Shown here piece after piece: positions 27,494 through 35,804 of a stretch of 35,804 nucleotides of DNA. How positions within the stretch are numbered: the first letter of the stretch is position 1; the number at the start of each line of letters is the position of its first letter. This DNA is from Candidatus Omnitrophota bacterium (lineage in GTDB: Bacteria; Ratteibacteria; UBA8468; B48-G9; JAFGKM01), in assembly GCA_023819225.1 (NCBI GenBank), contig JAMWCZ010000004.1, positions 1 through 35,804 on the forward strand, in the 5' to 3' direction. The position numbers and the translations under genes were made by a program. Under the pieces are notes generated by a model. It saw nothing but the letters and a program-made list of their open reading frames with translations. It did no database searches and was not told the origin of the DNA.

Positions 27494-29161
27494 ATGACTG
27501 GTGCAGAGATAATGGTGGAGGCGCTTAAAAAAGAAGGGGTTGATATTATATTTGGATATCCGGGGGGCGTGCTTCTTCCTTTATGTGACAAATTATATGA
27601 TAGTGGCATAAATGTTATACTTGTTAGACATGAACAGGGAGCAGCACATGCTGCAGATGGATATGCAAGGTCTTCAGGAAGGGTGGGTGTGTGTATGGCA
27701 ACATCAGGACCTGGTGCGACAAATCTTGTTACAGGTATAGCGACTGCCTATATGGATTCTGTTCCTGTTGTAGCTATAACAGGGCAAGTAGCCACACATC
27801 TTATAGGAAGTGATGCGTTTCAGGAGGTTGATATTACAGGAATAACCAGACCCATAACAAAGCATAATTATCTTATAAAAGATGTGAAGGATATAACAAG
27901 GACTGTTAAAGAAGCATTTTATATAGCAAAATCTGGCAGACCTGGACCTGTATTGATTGACTTACCTGTGGATGTTCAGAGGGCAGAGGGGAAATTTGAA
28001 TATCCTGATGAGATTGAGATAAGAAGTTATAAACCCACATATGAAGGACATCCATTACAGATAGAAAGGGCATGGAAGGCAATTAAAGAAGCGAAGAGAC
28101 CATTGTTTCTTGTTGGCGGTGGTGTAATAAGTTCAGGGGCATCAGAACACCTGAGAAATTTTGTTGAGAAGACAGGGATACCTGTTGTTTTTACTCTTAT
28201 GGGGCTTGGTAGTATCCCCGGAGACCATCCGCTTGCCCTCGGTATGCTTGGTATGCATGGAACAAAATATGCCAATTATGCTGTTGTTGAGTCAGACCTT
28301 TTGATTGCTGTGGGGTGCAGATTTGATGATAGAATAACCGGTAAGATTGAAACATTTGCACCCCATGCAAAAATTATCCATATTGATATAGACCCATCAT
28401 CCATAAGTAAAAATATAGTGGTAGATATTCCAATAGTTGGCGATGCAAAAAATATTCTGAGTAAACTTGTTGAAAATGCAGAGAAACTTCACATAGAAGC
28501 ATGGGTTAAAAAAATAATGGACTGGAAGGAGAAACATCCACTTACTTATGAAAAGAATGGGTTGAAGCCCCAGTATATTATAGAGAAACTTTCTGGAATG
28601 CTTCCAGATGATGCTATTATATGCACTGAAGTTGGACAAAACCAGATGTGGACTGCTCAGTATTATAAGTTCAGAAAGCCAAGGACGCTTGTAACATCCG
28701 GTGGACTTGGAACTATGGGGTTTGGTTTTCCTGCTGCAATTGGTACCCAGGTAGCAAATCCAGATAAGATAGTGTTGGATATAGCAGGTGATGGTAGTAT
28801 CCAGATGAATATACAGGAACTTGCCACTGCTGTTTATAACAAACTGCCTGTAAAAATTATTATTCTGAATAACCGTTGTCTTGGTATGGTAAGACAGTGG
28901 CAGCAGTTGTTTTATAAAAAAAGATATGCTTTTACCTGCCTTGAAGATGCAGAGCCGGACTTTGTAAAACTTGCTGATGCATATGGTGCTATTGGATACA
29001 GGGTTAATTCAACTGAAGAGTTTGATAAAATTATTCCCAAGGTGCTTAAAGAGAAGGAAAAGCCGGTACTTGTGGATTGCTGGATATGTGAAGAGGAGAA
29101 TGTGTTTCCTATGGTTCCTGCAGGCGCTTCATTAGACCAGATGCTTGAGGGCCTGGCTTAA
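27494..29161 (+). CDS. ilvB: Acetolactate synthase large subunit
   Basis: [88 protein letters not shown]. Confidence 0.97.
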   Translation: MTGAEIMVEALKKEGVDIIFGYPGGVLLPLCDKLYDSGINVILVRHEQGAAHAADGYARSSGRVGVCMATSGPGATNLVTGIATAYMDSVPVVAITGQVATHLIGSDAFQEVDITGITRPITKHNYLIKDVKDITRTVKEAFYIAKSGRPGPVLIDLPVDVQRAEGKFEYPDEIEIRSYKPTYEGHPLQIERAWKAIKEAKRPLFLVGGGVISSGASEHLRNFVEKTGIPVVFTLMGLGSIPGDHPLALGMLGMHGTKYANYAVVESDLLIAVGCRFDDRITGKIETFAPHAKIIHIDIDPSSISKNIVVDIPIVGDAKNILSKLVENAEKLHIEAWVKKIMDWKEKHPLTYEKNGLKPQYIIEKLSGMLPDDAIICTEVGQNQMWTAQYYKFRKPRTLVTSGGLGTMGFGFPAAIGTQVANPDKIVLDIAGDGSIQMNIQELATAVYNKLPVKIIILNNRCLGMVRQWQQLFYKKRYAFTCLEDAEPDFVKLADAYGAIGYRVNSTEEFDKIIPKVLKEKEKPVLVDCWICEEENVFPMVPAGASLDQMLEGLA

Positions 29162-29181
29162 TAAGCCCAAAGGAGAGATAT

Positions 29182-29700
29182 ATGGTAGAAAACGGTGAAA
29201 AAGAGCAGAAGGCACATACAATAGTCATAGCGGTTGAGAATAAGTCAGGTGTGCTTGCCAGAATTGCAGGTCTTTTCTCTGCAAGGGGCTATAACATAGA
29301 CAGTTTATGTGTTTCTGAGACAGAAGACCCATCTATTTCCAAGATGACGCTTACAGTAAAGGGTGATGAACGGATACTTGAGCAGATTTATAAACAACTC
29401 AACAAACTTATTGATGTAATAAAAGTGTTTGACCTGACAGAGGGAGATTTTATTGACAGGGAACTTGCACTTGTGAAGGTAAAAACGCTTAACGCTGCTG
29501 CAAGACAGGATATAATGCAGATAGCAAGTATTTTCAGAGCAAAGGTTGTGGATATAGGCAGACAATCTCTTACCCTTGAAGTTGCGGGAAAGACATCCAA
29601 AGTAAATGCAATGATAGAGATGCTGAAAAGTTACGGTATAAAAGAGATGATAAAAACCGGCAAAATTGCTATGGCAAGGGAATTTAACCAAAAAAAATAA
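29182..29700 (+). CDS. ilvN: Acetolactate synthase small (regulatory) subunit
   Basis: ACT domain VENKSGVLARIAGLFSARGYNIDSLCVSETEDPSISKMTL. Confidence 0.95.
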   Translation: MVENGEKEQKAHTIVIAVENKSGVLARIAGLFSARGYNIDSLCVSETEDPSISKMTLTVKGDERILEQIYKQLNKLIDVIKVFDLTEGDFIDRELALVKVKTLNAAARQDIMQIASIFRAKVVDIGRQSLTLEVAGKTSKVNAMIEMLKSYGIKEMIKTGKIAMAREFNQKK

Positions 29701-29724
29701 TCTTATAAATAAAGGAGGAAAGAT

Positions 29725-30723
29725 ATGGCGGCGAAAATATATTATGAAAAAGACGCAGATATAAATTTTTTCAAAGGGAAGAAGGTGGGAATTATCGGTT
29801 ATGGGAGCCAGGGCAGGGCACATGCATTAAACCTCAAGGATAGTGGTGTAGAAGTTCTTGTAAGTGAATTAGAAGGGACATCCAATTACAAAAAGGCGTT
29901 GGACGATGGATTTAAACCGCTTTCTGCTGCTGAAGTCACAAAAAAGAGTGATGCGATAATGATGCTGGTTCAGGATAATGCGCAGCCCTTTGTTTATAGA
30001 GAATTCATTGCCCCCAATCTTTCAGAAGGTAAAGCCCTGGGATTTGCACATGGTTTCTCTATCCATTTTCACCAGATAGTCCCTCCTTCCAACATTGATG
30101 TATATATGGTTGCTCCCAAAGGGCCCGGGGACCTTGTAAGAGACCAGTTTATACAGGGCAAAGGGGTTCCTTGTATAGTTGCTGTTCAGCAAAACTACAC
30201 AGGCAACGCTATGAAACTCGCACTTGCCTATGCTAAGGGGCTCGGTGGAACACGTTGCGGTGTTGTAGAAACCACATTTAAGGAAGAGACAGAGACAGAC
30301 CTTTTTGGAGAGCAGGTAGTGCTGTGTGGAGGAGCAACACAACTTATAAAATATGCATTTGAAACACTGGTAGAGGCAGGATATCAGCCAGAGGTTGCAT
30401 ACTATGAAACCTGTCATGAACTTAAACTTATAGTGGACCTTATCATTGAAAGGGGTATACAGGGTATGAGACAGGTTATCAGTGATACAGCAGAGTATGG
30501 GGATATGACCAGAGGCCCTGTTGTTATAGATGAAGGTGTAAAAGAAAATATGAAACAGGTCCTTGCGGATATACAGAGTGGTGCCTTTGCGAGAGAATGG
30601 ATTGTTGAAAATACTGTCGGTAGGCCTGTATACAATGCGCTAAAGAAACAGGCAGAACAGCATCTCATAGAAGAAGTCGGTAAAAAGATGCGGGATATGA
30701 TGCCCTGGCTGAAGAAGAAATAA
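29725..30723 (+). CDS. ilvC: Ketol-acid reductoisomerase
   Basis: [68 protein letters not shown]. Confidence 0.97.
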   Translation: MAAKIYYEKDADINFFKGKKVGIIGYGSQGRAHALNLKDSGVEVLVSELEGTSNYKKALDDGFKPLSAAEVTKKSDAIMMLVQDNAQPFVYREFIAPNLSEGKALGFAHGFSIHFHQIVPPSNIDVYMVAPKGPGDLVRDQFIQGKGVPCIVAVQQNYTGNAMKLALAYAKGLGGTRCGVVETTFKEETETDLFGEQVVLCGGATQLIKYAFETLVEAGYQPEVAYYETCHELKLIVDLIIERGIQGMRQVISDTAEYGDMTRGPVVIDEGVKENMKQVLADIQSGAFAREWIVENTVGRPVYNALKKQAEQHLIEEVGKKMRDMMPWLKKK

Positions 30724-30769
30724 CTGGAATTTCCTTCTCCTCAGGGGAGATAAGCAGGGTGGATTAAAA

Positions 30770-31327
30770 GTGCGTCTATTTATAGGAATTAGAATTCCTG
30801 ATGAGATAAAGAAAAAGATAGAAGAGACAGTTGTTTCTGACATCAGAAAGAAGATAAGAGAAGCACGGATAATCCCATCTGAAAATCTGCACCTTACTTT
30901 GAAATTTATCGGAGAGACATCAGAAAATAATATCCCTTATATTGAAAAAATCATCTCTTCTTCAGTGGAAAACTTTTTACCGATAAAAGCAATTATAAAA
31001 GGTACCGGTGTTTTCCCTGATAATAAAAGTGCGAGGGTCTTCTGGATAGGCATGGACTCTCAAGGTACTTTAAAAAAACTCAACAACATCATTGAAACCG
31101 AACTTGATAAGACAGGGATAAGCAAAAAAGAAGGCAGGTTTAAAGAGCATATAACCATAGCCAGATTTAAGTCAGTTCCTAAACTCTCTTCCCTGGGAGA
31201 AATTCTTGAGAGATATAGCGATGAGGTCTTCGGAACGATGGATATAATAGAAATTGAACTTATCAAAAGCGACCTGAAAAGTTCTGGAGCGATGTACACT
31301 ACCATTTTTAAAACACCGAGAAAATAA
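30770..31327 (+). CDS. thpR: RNA 2',3'-cyclic phosphodiesterase (LigT/ThpR)
   Basis: GTG start; RLFIGIRIPDEIKKKIEE, NLHLTLKFIGE (HxTxxFxG), EHITIARFK (second HxT). Confidence 0.9.
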   Translation: MRLFIGIRIPDEIKKKIEETVVSDIRKKIREARIIPSENLHLTLKFIGETSENNIPYIEKIISSSVENFLPIKAIIKGTGVFPDNKSARVFWIGMDSQGTLKKLNNIIETELDKTGISKKEGRFKEHITIARFKSVPKLSSLGEILERYSDEVFGTMDIIEIELIKSDLKSSGAMYTTIFKTPRK

Positions 31328-31342
31328 AAGAGAGGAAGGGAT

Positions 31343-32077
31343 ATGAACAAAGAGAGAATAAATAAAGAAAAAAGATTGTTTGTACCAAAAGAAGTGGTTG
31401 CTACATATACAAAGACGCCGGTTATTATAGATGGTAAACTTGATGACTATGCATGGAAGAAGGCGGTTCGTTATAAATTGTCTCTGAGCAGAGACAGGAA
31501 ACCTGATATTCCACAGGAAGGTGGTGAAGTGATGCTAACGTGGGACGATGAACATCTATATATAGGGGCATATCTTATTGATTCTGATATAGTCCAGAAA
31601 GGGGATGAAGACCAGATGCACTTTTATACTACGGGTGATGTACTTGAAGTTTTTCTTAAACCGGATATAGAAGAATGGTACTGGGAACTCTATGGAACAC
31701 CAAATAACAAAAAAACCGTCTTCTGGTTCCCTTCCCGTAAATTTCTGGGTATCTTCCGTAATATGGACAAATGGATGAAGGATATGGTTGATATGAAGGT
31801 GGCAGCACAGATAGAAGGTACATTGAATAACAGTAATGATAAGGATAGATACTGGACGATAGAGATATCTCTGCCTGTGAGGAATATTGCCCCATGGTAT
31901 ATGTTTACTCCGAGGCAGGAATATTACTTCGGTCCGGGTTCTGAATGGAGGATACTCATTTCCAGATATAATTACTCAAGGTATCTTGAAAAAGAAGAAT
32001 TAAGTATGTTTCCGCAGTTATCACAGACAAACTTCCATTTTCTTGAAGAGTACGGAGTCATCCGTTTTAAAAGATAG
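31343..32077 (+). CDS. CBM9-like carbohydrate-binding domain protein
   Basis: VIIDGKLDDYAWKKAVRYKL...VMLTWDDEHLYIGAYLIDSDI...GDVLEVFLKP...WTIEISLPVRNI. Confidence 0.8.
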   Translation: MNKERINKEKRLFVPKEVVATYTKTPVIIDGKLDDYAWKKAVRYKLSLSRDRKPDIPQEGGEVMLTWDDEHLYIGAYLIDSDIVQKGDEDQMHFYTTGDVLEVFLKPDIEEWYWELYGTPNNKKTVFWFPSRKFLGIFRNMDKWMKDMVDMKVAAQIEGTLNNSNDKDRYWTIEISLPVRNIAPWYMFTPRQEYYFGPGSEWRILISRYNYSRYLEKEELSMFPQLSQTNFHFLEEYGVIRFKR

Positions 32078-32082
32078 GTTTG

Positions 32083-33249
32083 CTAATTTTCAAAAGATTG
32101 AAGTGCCGATTTTAACACTTGAAGGTATGAAGTTCCATATTTTCTTTCAGGTAGTAGATACATTCCTTCTGTCCACTCGTTCCATGCGTTAATAAAGATA
32201 GCCCGCGGTTCTCTGTTTTTACGGCTCTGGTTTATAGCTGCTTTGCAGAGTTCTTCAAATTTTTCAGGTGTATTACCTGTAACGATAGGTTCGTAATGCA
32301 GTTTTTTAAAGTCAAAGGGCAGTTTCACTCCTCTATGCCATCTTGGTGTTACATCACATCCAAAGGTAATCACAGGAAAATGGATAAGACCTTTTTCTTC
32401 TATTTTTCCCCATGAGTATTTATGAGAGGCAATGACATTTTCATATGGTACAACGGGCATTAATTCCGGAAGAGAAAGATAATCAGGTGTCCTTACAATA
32501 TTATATGCAAATATCGCTGAAAAACCAAGTGCTTCGGCATCAGGAATTCTGTCCCATCCACAGCAATATATATTATCTTCACAGCAACCGATATTTGCAA
32601 CAAACCAGATTCCGGGAAATCCCCATTTCTTTGCACAATCATTCATTCTTTGAAGAGATTCTTTAGCTCTTTCCTTTCCACCCAAAAGTGTGGTAAATGT
32701 GGATATATCGTAGATGATAAAAACAGGCATTCCATTTATCTTCCAGTAATTTTCTTTTAGAAAATAATTTTCACAACAGTAATTACAGGCATCTTCTGTA
32801 TCTGCAATCCAATGTCTTATCGGCAGCCATATATGCTGTCCTGCCATTCCTGGAATACCTGTGACTGCAGGCCAGGCGCCCCAGGTATGATTAGCCCACA
32901 TTACACAGAACTTTAACCGTTTAGAGTTATCCGCCTTCAAAAAACCTTTTTCAAGTGCATTTGAGAGAAATCTTACTCCGCTATACCAGTACCAGTCAAA
33001 CATAAAAACAGTAATACCGTGGTCGGCAGCAAGGTCAATCTGTTTTTCTGCCCATAAGGGATTGCTCTCATCAAAGTATCCCCATTCAGGAACCTTTGGT
33101 TGATGATGTTTTTCAAACAATGGTTTTGCAGTTTTTACCAGTTCCCACTCTGTAAATCCCTTTCCATACCATGACTGGTAATGGGCATCAGGATGCCAGC
33201 TTGGGAAATAGATAACGACAACCTCTCCTTTGTAATTTTTATCTACCAT
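32083..33249 (-). CDS. WbsX/GH99-like glycoside hydrolase-type protein
   Basis: VIYFPSWHPDAHYQSWYGKGFTEWELVKTAKPLFEKHHQPKVPEWGYFD, ITVFMFDWYWYSGVRFL, IFINAWNEWTEGMYLLPERKYG. Confidence 0.88.
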   Translation of the reverse strand: MVDKNYKGEVVVIYFPSWHPDAHYQSWYGKGFTEWELVKTAKPLFEKHHQPKVPEWGYFDESNPLWAEKQIDLAADHGITVFMFDWYWYSGVRFLSNALEKGFLKADNSKRLKFCVMWANHTWGAWPAVTGIPGMAGQHIWLPIRHWIADTEDACNYCCENYFLKENYWKINGMPVFIIYDISTFTTLLGGKERAKESLQRMNDCAKKWGFPGIWFVANIGCCEDNIYCCGWDRIPDAEALGFSAIFAYNIVRTPDYLSLPELMPVVPYENVIASHKYSWGKIEEKGLIHFPVITFGCDVTPRWHRGVKLPFDFKKLHYEPIVTGNTPEKFEELCKAAINQSRKNREPRAIFINAWNEWTEGMYLLPERKYGTSYLQVLKSALQSFEN

Positions 33250-33264
33250 CTATCACCCCTTTAT

Positions 33265-34257
33265 TCAAAAAAGCCTGATAGAAACAGGTATTCCATTTTT
33301 TGCTGATTCTATAGATGTAAATACCATAGATAAACTGTAAAGATTATCCTTCCCACTTGTCTCTGGCTCTCTATTTTCCTTTAAGGCACAGTAAAACTCA
33401 TACAGGGAAAGGTATCTATCCTCTCTTTCCATTTTTATTGGCTCAATTTCTTCTGTTTTTCCATTTGATATAAAGTATATCCTGCCATTCTTCCATACAA
33501 TAGAACCTTTTTCTCCATATATTTCCCAGTCTCCATCCCATGATGTCTCTCTTCCTGTACTTACCCAGCTACCGGAATATGAAACCTGGATGTTATTGTT
33601 AAATTCAATTGAGAGATTAACAGATGCATCTCTTTTAAACCAGCTCCAGTAGGGATTCCAACTTTTTGCGTATAGAGATACAGGATTTTCTCCTGTGATA
33701 TACCTCATCAGGTCAAAGTGATGGATTGCCATATCAATTAAAAGGGGATATTCCATCTCTTCCCTGAAGCCACCAAAATGAGGTCCTTTCTGAAAATTTA
33801 TTGTTGCATAACCTATCCTACCAATAATACCATTTTCAATAACATTTCTTATAGTTCTTGGTTGATTTCTGTATCTATAATTCTGACTCACCATAAGTTT
33901 TTTACCTTTCTTTTCAGCATAGGAGACCATATCCTGTGCATCTCTTATATTATTTGAGAGAGGTTTCTCTACAATGACATTCAACCCTGCATCAAAAGCA
34001 AGCAAAGAGACATTTTTATGAAACTGTGGTGGTGTAGCATTCATCAATGCAGAAGGGTCTGTTTTTTTAATAGCTTCTTCTATGGATGTGAAACACTTTT
34101 CTTCTGGAATATTGTATTCATGTGCCACTGATTGAAGAGTTTCTCTATTTATATCCACTATACCAGCCAGTTCCCATTCCGGAGATTTTTTTATAATCTC
34201 AATCCAGCTTTTTCCAAAGTTTCCGGTCCCGACCTGCAAAATTTTTATCTTTCCCAT
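33265..34257 (-). CDS. Gfo/Idh/MocA-family oxidoreductase
   Basis: MGKIKILQVGTGNFGKSWIE, NVIVEKPLSNNIRDAQDMV, MVSQNYRYR, AIHHFDLMRY. Start at internal ATG 34257 with GAGG upstream; an in-frame ATG lies at 34272. Confidence 0.92.
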   Translation of the reverse strand: MGKIKILQVGTGNFGKSWIEIIKKSPEWELAGIVDINRETLQSVAHEYNIPEEKCFTSIEEAIKKTDPSALMNATPPQFHKNVSLLAFDAGLNVIVEKPLSNNIRDAQDMVSYAEKKGKKLMVSQNYRYRNQPRTIRNVIENGIIGRIGYATINFQKGPHFGGFREEMEYPLLIDMAIHHFDLMRYITGENPVSLYAKSWNPYWSWFKRDASVNLSIEFNNNIQVSYSGSWVSTGRETSWDGDWEIYGEKGSIVWKNGRIYFISNGKTEEIEPIKMEREDRYLSLYEFYCALKENREPETSGKDNLYSLSMVFTSIESAKNGIPVSIRLF

Positions 34258-34266
34258 TTTCTTTTT

Positions 34267-34330
34267 CCTCACCCCTTGCGACAGTCCGCCACTGTCTCAG
34301 TGATGAAAGAGAAGAGGGTGCAGGGTGAGG
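34267..34330. repeat. GC-rich palindromic intergenic repeat
   Basis: CCTCACCC (34267-34274)/GGGTGAGG (34323-34330) with internal GACAGT (34280-34285)/ACTGTC (34291-34296). Confidence 0.7.
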
Positions 34331-34436
34331 GTGTGACCTTTCCTGTGCCCCCCACCCTACCTTTATCCTCATGCCTAAGGTATCTCAAATTCTGTAAATA
34401 AAATTCTATTGTTAATAGAACCGATAAAACGATAAT

Positions 34437-34692
34437 TCAACCTTTGATGTTGAACTTTTCAACGATTTTTATCTCCTCTTCTACTAGATTATAAAGTTTA
34501 TAAACAAGATGGTCAATCCCGTTAGATGTGAAACTATCTAACGGGGTCAATCTGATGTTTGTAATCTTTAACTTGGGCTTGTTTTTGGGGATTTTGTAGA
34601 TAATAATCGTCTTTTGTGATGGCAAGGATTTTATTCGACTTTAAAATGCTAAATTCATAGAAAAATTCTTCCTTTGGGTTATGTGTAATAAT
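34437..34692 (-). pseudogene. C-terminal remnant of a restriction-modification N6-adenine DNA methyltransferase (Eco57I/type II R-M-like tail), interrupted by a 34-bp hairpin insertion
   Basis: Reading with 34 bp removed: KIITHNPKEEFFYEFSILKSNKILAITKDDYYLQNPQKQAQVKDYKHQIDHLVYKLYNLVEEEIKIVEKFNIKG*; the (I)DxLVYxLYxLxxEEIxIVE ending is characteristic of these enzymes. An in-frame TAG lies just upstream, so no more of the gene remains. Confidence 0.7.
34511..34552. repeat. Short palindromic insertion flanked by 8-bp direct repeats
   Basis: Plus strand GGTCAATC-CCGTTAGAT-GTGAAACT-ATCTAACGG-GGTCAATC: direct repeats 34511-34518 and 34545-34552; inverted repeat CCCGTTAGAT (34518-34527)/ATCTAACGGG (34536-34545). 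Confidence 0.85.
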
Positions 34693-35026
34693 TTTCTATC
34701 CGTTCTTTATTGCAGTCACGGTCCTCCTTTTCTTTATAATATATTTCTATAAATTCAATTTTGTCCTCATTCGGTAAATACGCATAAACTATTCTTATGC
34801 CACTATGACTTCCTTTGCCTTTCATATCTTTACATCTAAAATGTTTTACTTTATATATCTCAGTTTTAACTCCTAAACCGCTTATTCTAACAATACCGGG
34901 TGGATATCCACGAGGCACTTGTTGTAGAACATTTTTTAATCTTTCTAAATCACTTTTTAAGCTTGGCCATTTTTTGAGTAAGCCATCAAATTCTTTTTTA
35001 AATTCTGAATGAGAAACGAATTCCAT
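34679..35026 (-). CDS. RelE/ParE-superfamily toxin-like protein
   Basis: FKKEFDGLLKKWPSLKSDLERLKNVL...KTEIYKVKHFRCKDMKGKGSHSGIRIVYAYLPNEDKIEFIEIYYKEKEDRD: RelE-fold pattern; directly downstream of an HTH antitoxin-like gene. Confidence 0.72.
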   Translation of the reverse strand: MEFVSHSEFKKEFDGLLKKWPSLKSDLERLKNVLQQVPRGYPPGIVRISGLGVKTEIYKVKHFRCKDMKGKGSHSGIRIVYAYLPNEDKIEFIEIYYKEKEDRDCNKERIENYYT

Positions 35027-35032
35027 AAAACT

Positions 35033-35794
35033 TTATTTTTCTGGATAACTTCTTATAGAATAAGGCGGGGTCCTGTAAAAAACAAGTTCGTAATCAATAA
35101 CTTCTCTATCGTTTGTCGCTTTCCATGGAATATCTTCATGTGAATAGTCACTAATAGTTTTTGCATCTAATGATGCTAAAGTTTCTATAACCCTATCAAT
35201 AATTTCTTTCTGTTTAGCAGTCAATTTACTTAAATCTGGTTCAATTAGTGGTAAGTATTTTGTTTGAGGTTGATTATAGTATTCAGTTGGAACCTCTTTT
35301 ATTTGCTTTTCTTTTTTCATTTCTTCAATTATATCTTCAAATTCACAAGGAGCAGGACCATAAGTTATTTTTCTATATGAAGCACCTGTAAGTGGTTCTT
35401 CATACAACTCATAGTAATTGAAATCACAAAAATAAAGTAGTTTATACAAAACTGTTTTTCCCACATTTGGTCTTGCACCACATTTCTCTAAGATATAAAG
35501 TAGCACCTGTTTAAATATTTCTTTATTAAAATATGGTGATTTGCCTTTATGTTTTGATTTTGCCATCTTCTTTTTTGCCTCATCCGGGTTCATTAAATCC
35601 TCCATAGGCACTTCAAATATCTGTGATAATTTATCAAGTTCAGAAGCACTAATTTCCCTCTGGCCAGATTCAATCTGTGAAATAGAAGGTCGTGGGATAC
35701 CTAACTTTTTAGCTAATTCTTCTTGGGTTAAATTAAACTTCGTCCGCAACTTTTTTATCTTTCCCCCAATTATTGAATTCAAATTCTTACGCAT
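35033..35794 (-). CDS. HTH (XRE) + Panacea/SocA-like (DUF4065) domain antitoxin
   Basis: N-terminal IKKLRTKFNLTQEELAKKLGIPRPSISQIESGQREISASELDKLSQIF (XRE HTH); C-terminal VGKTVLYKLLYFCDFNYYELYEEPLTGASYRKITYGPAPCEFEDII (Panacea/DUF4065). Confidence 0.82.
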   Translation of the reverse strand: MRKNLNSIIGGKIKKLRTKFNLTQEELAKKLGIPRPSISQIESGQREISASELDKLSQIFEVPMEDLMNPDEAKKKMAKSKHKGKSPYFNKEIFKQVLLYILEKCGARPNVGKTVLYKLLYFCDFNYYELYEEPLTGASYRKITYGPAPCEFEDIIEEMKKEKQIKEVPTEYYNQPQTKYLPLIEPDLSKLTAKQKEIIDRVIETLASLDAKTISDYSHEDIPWKATNDREVIDYELVFYRTPPYSIRSYPEK

Positions 35795-35804
35795 CTTTCC
35801 CCCT

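Noticed and set aside
29305-30417. Minus-strand ORFs (172 and 131 aa) antisense to ilvN and ilvC
   Set aside because: Composition (Cys/Phe/Tyr-rich) and full overlap with conserved genes indicate spurious ORFs.
34437-34625. 62-aa ORF MPSQKTIIIYKIPKNK... as a genuine small protein
   Set aside because: Its first half is out of frame with the R-M tail and its middle is encoded by the inserted hairpin; it is a chimeric artefact of the insertion.

Overview
This 35.8-kb, AT-rich bacterial window is mostly ordinary metabolism interleaved with a decaying polysaccharide-degradation locus and palindromic-repeat debris. From left to right it holds: a minus-strand purN (partial)-merR-gpsA-plsY block; a corrinoid methyltransfer protein; tRNA-Val(TAC); dnaK and a FAH-family hydrolase; V/A-type ATPase subunits D and B without the rest of the operon; an intergenic patch of small palindromic repeats; an ABC exporter with an unusual N-terminal extension and zinc ribbon; a type IV pseudopilin-like (DUF1559-style) protein; and a minus-strand carbohydrate-active cluster (LamG/CBM9-like/GH123-like protein, LamG protein, broken GH95-like gene, alpha/beta hydrolase, broken GH106-like gene). 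It continues with a C45-type acyltransferase, a collapsed transposase remnant, two URO-D-family methyltransferases, a DUF1854 protein, a LeuD-like / isocitrate-dehydrogenase-like / purA / ilvB / ilvN / ilvC run, thpR, a CBM9-like protein, a WbsX/GH99-like protein, a Gfo/Idh/MocA oxidoreductase, the tail of a restriction-modification methyltransferase, and a RelE-like toxin next to an HTH-Panacea (SocA/DUF4065) antitoxin. Four observations stand out. (1) A 34-bp insertion at about 34511-34552, made of a 26-bp perfect-stem hairpin plus a duplicated 8-bp GATTGACC, interrupts the R-M methyltransferase tail; computational excision restores the frame exactly. (2) Small hairpins with a constant TGTAGCGG-type head, variable stems and a 25-bp period occur at 8159-8213 and 8363-8395. 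(3) Three separate genes (GH106-like, GH95-like, transposase) each keep both ends but have lost their middles. (4) There is a probable Panacea-type toxin-antitoxin pair. The lineage is uncertain: DUF1559-type pseudopilin and CAZyme content suggest a PVC/Omnitrophota-like bacterium, but this is inference only.
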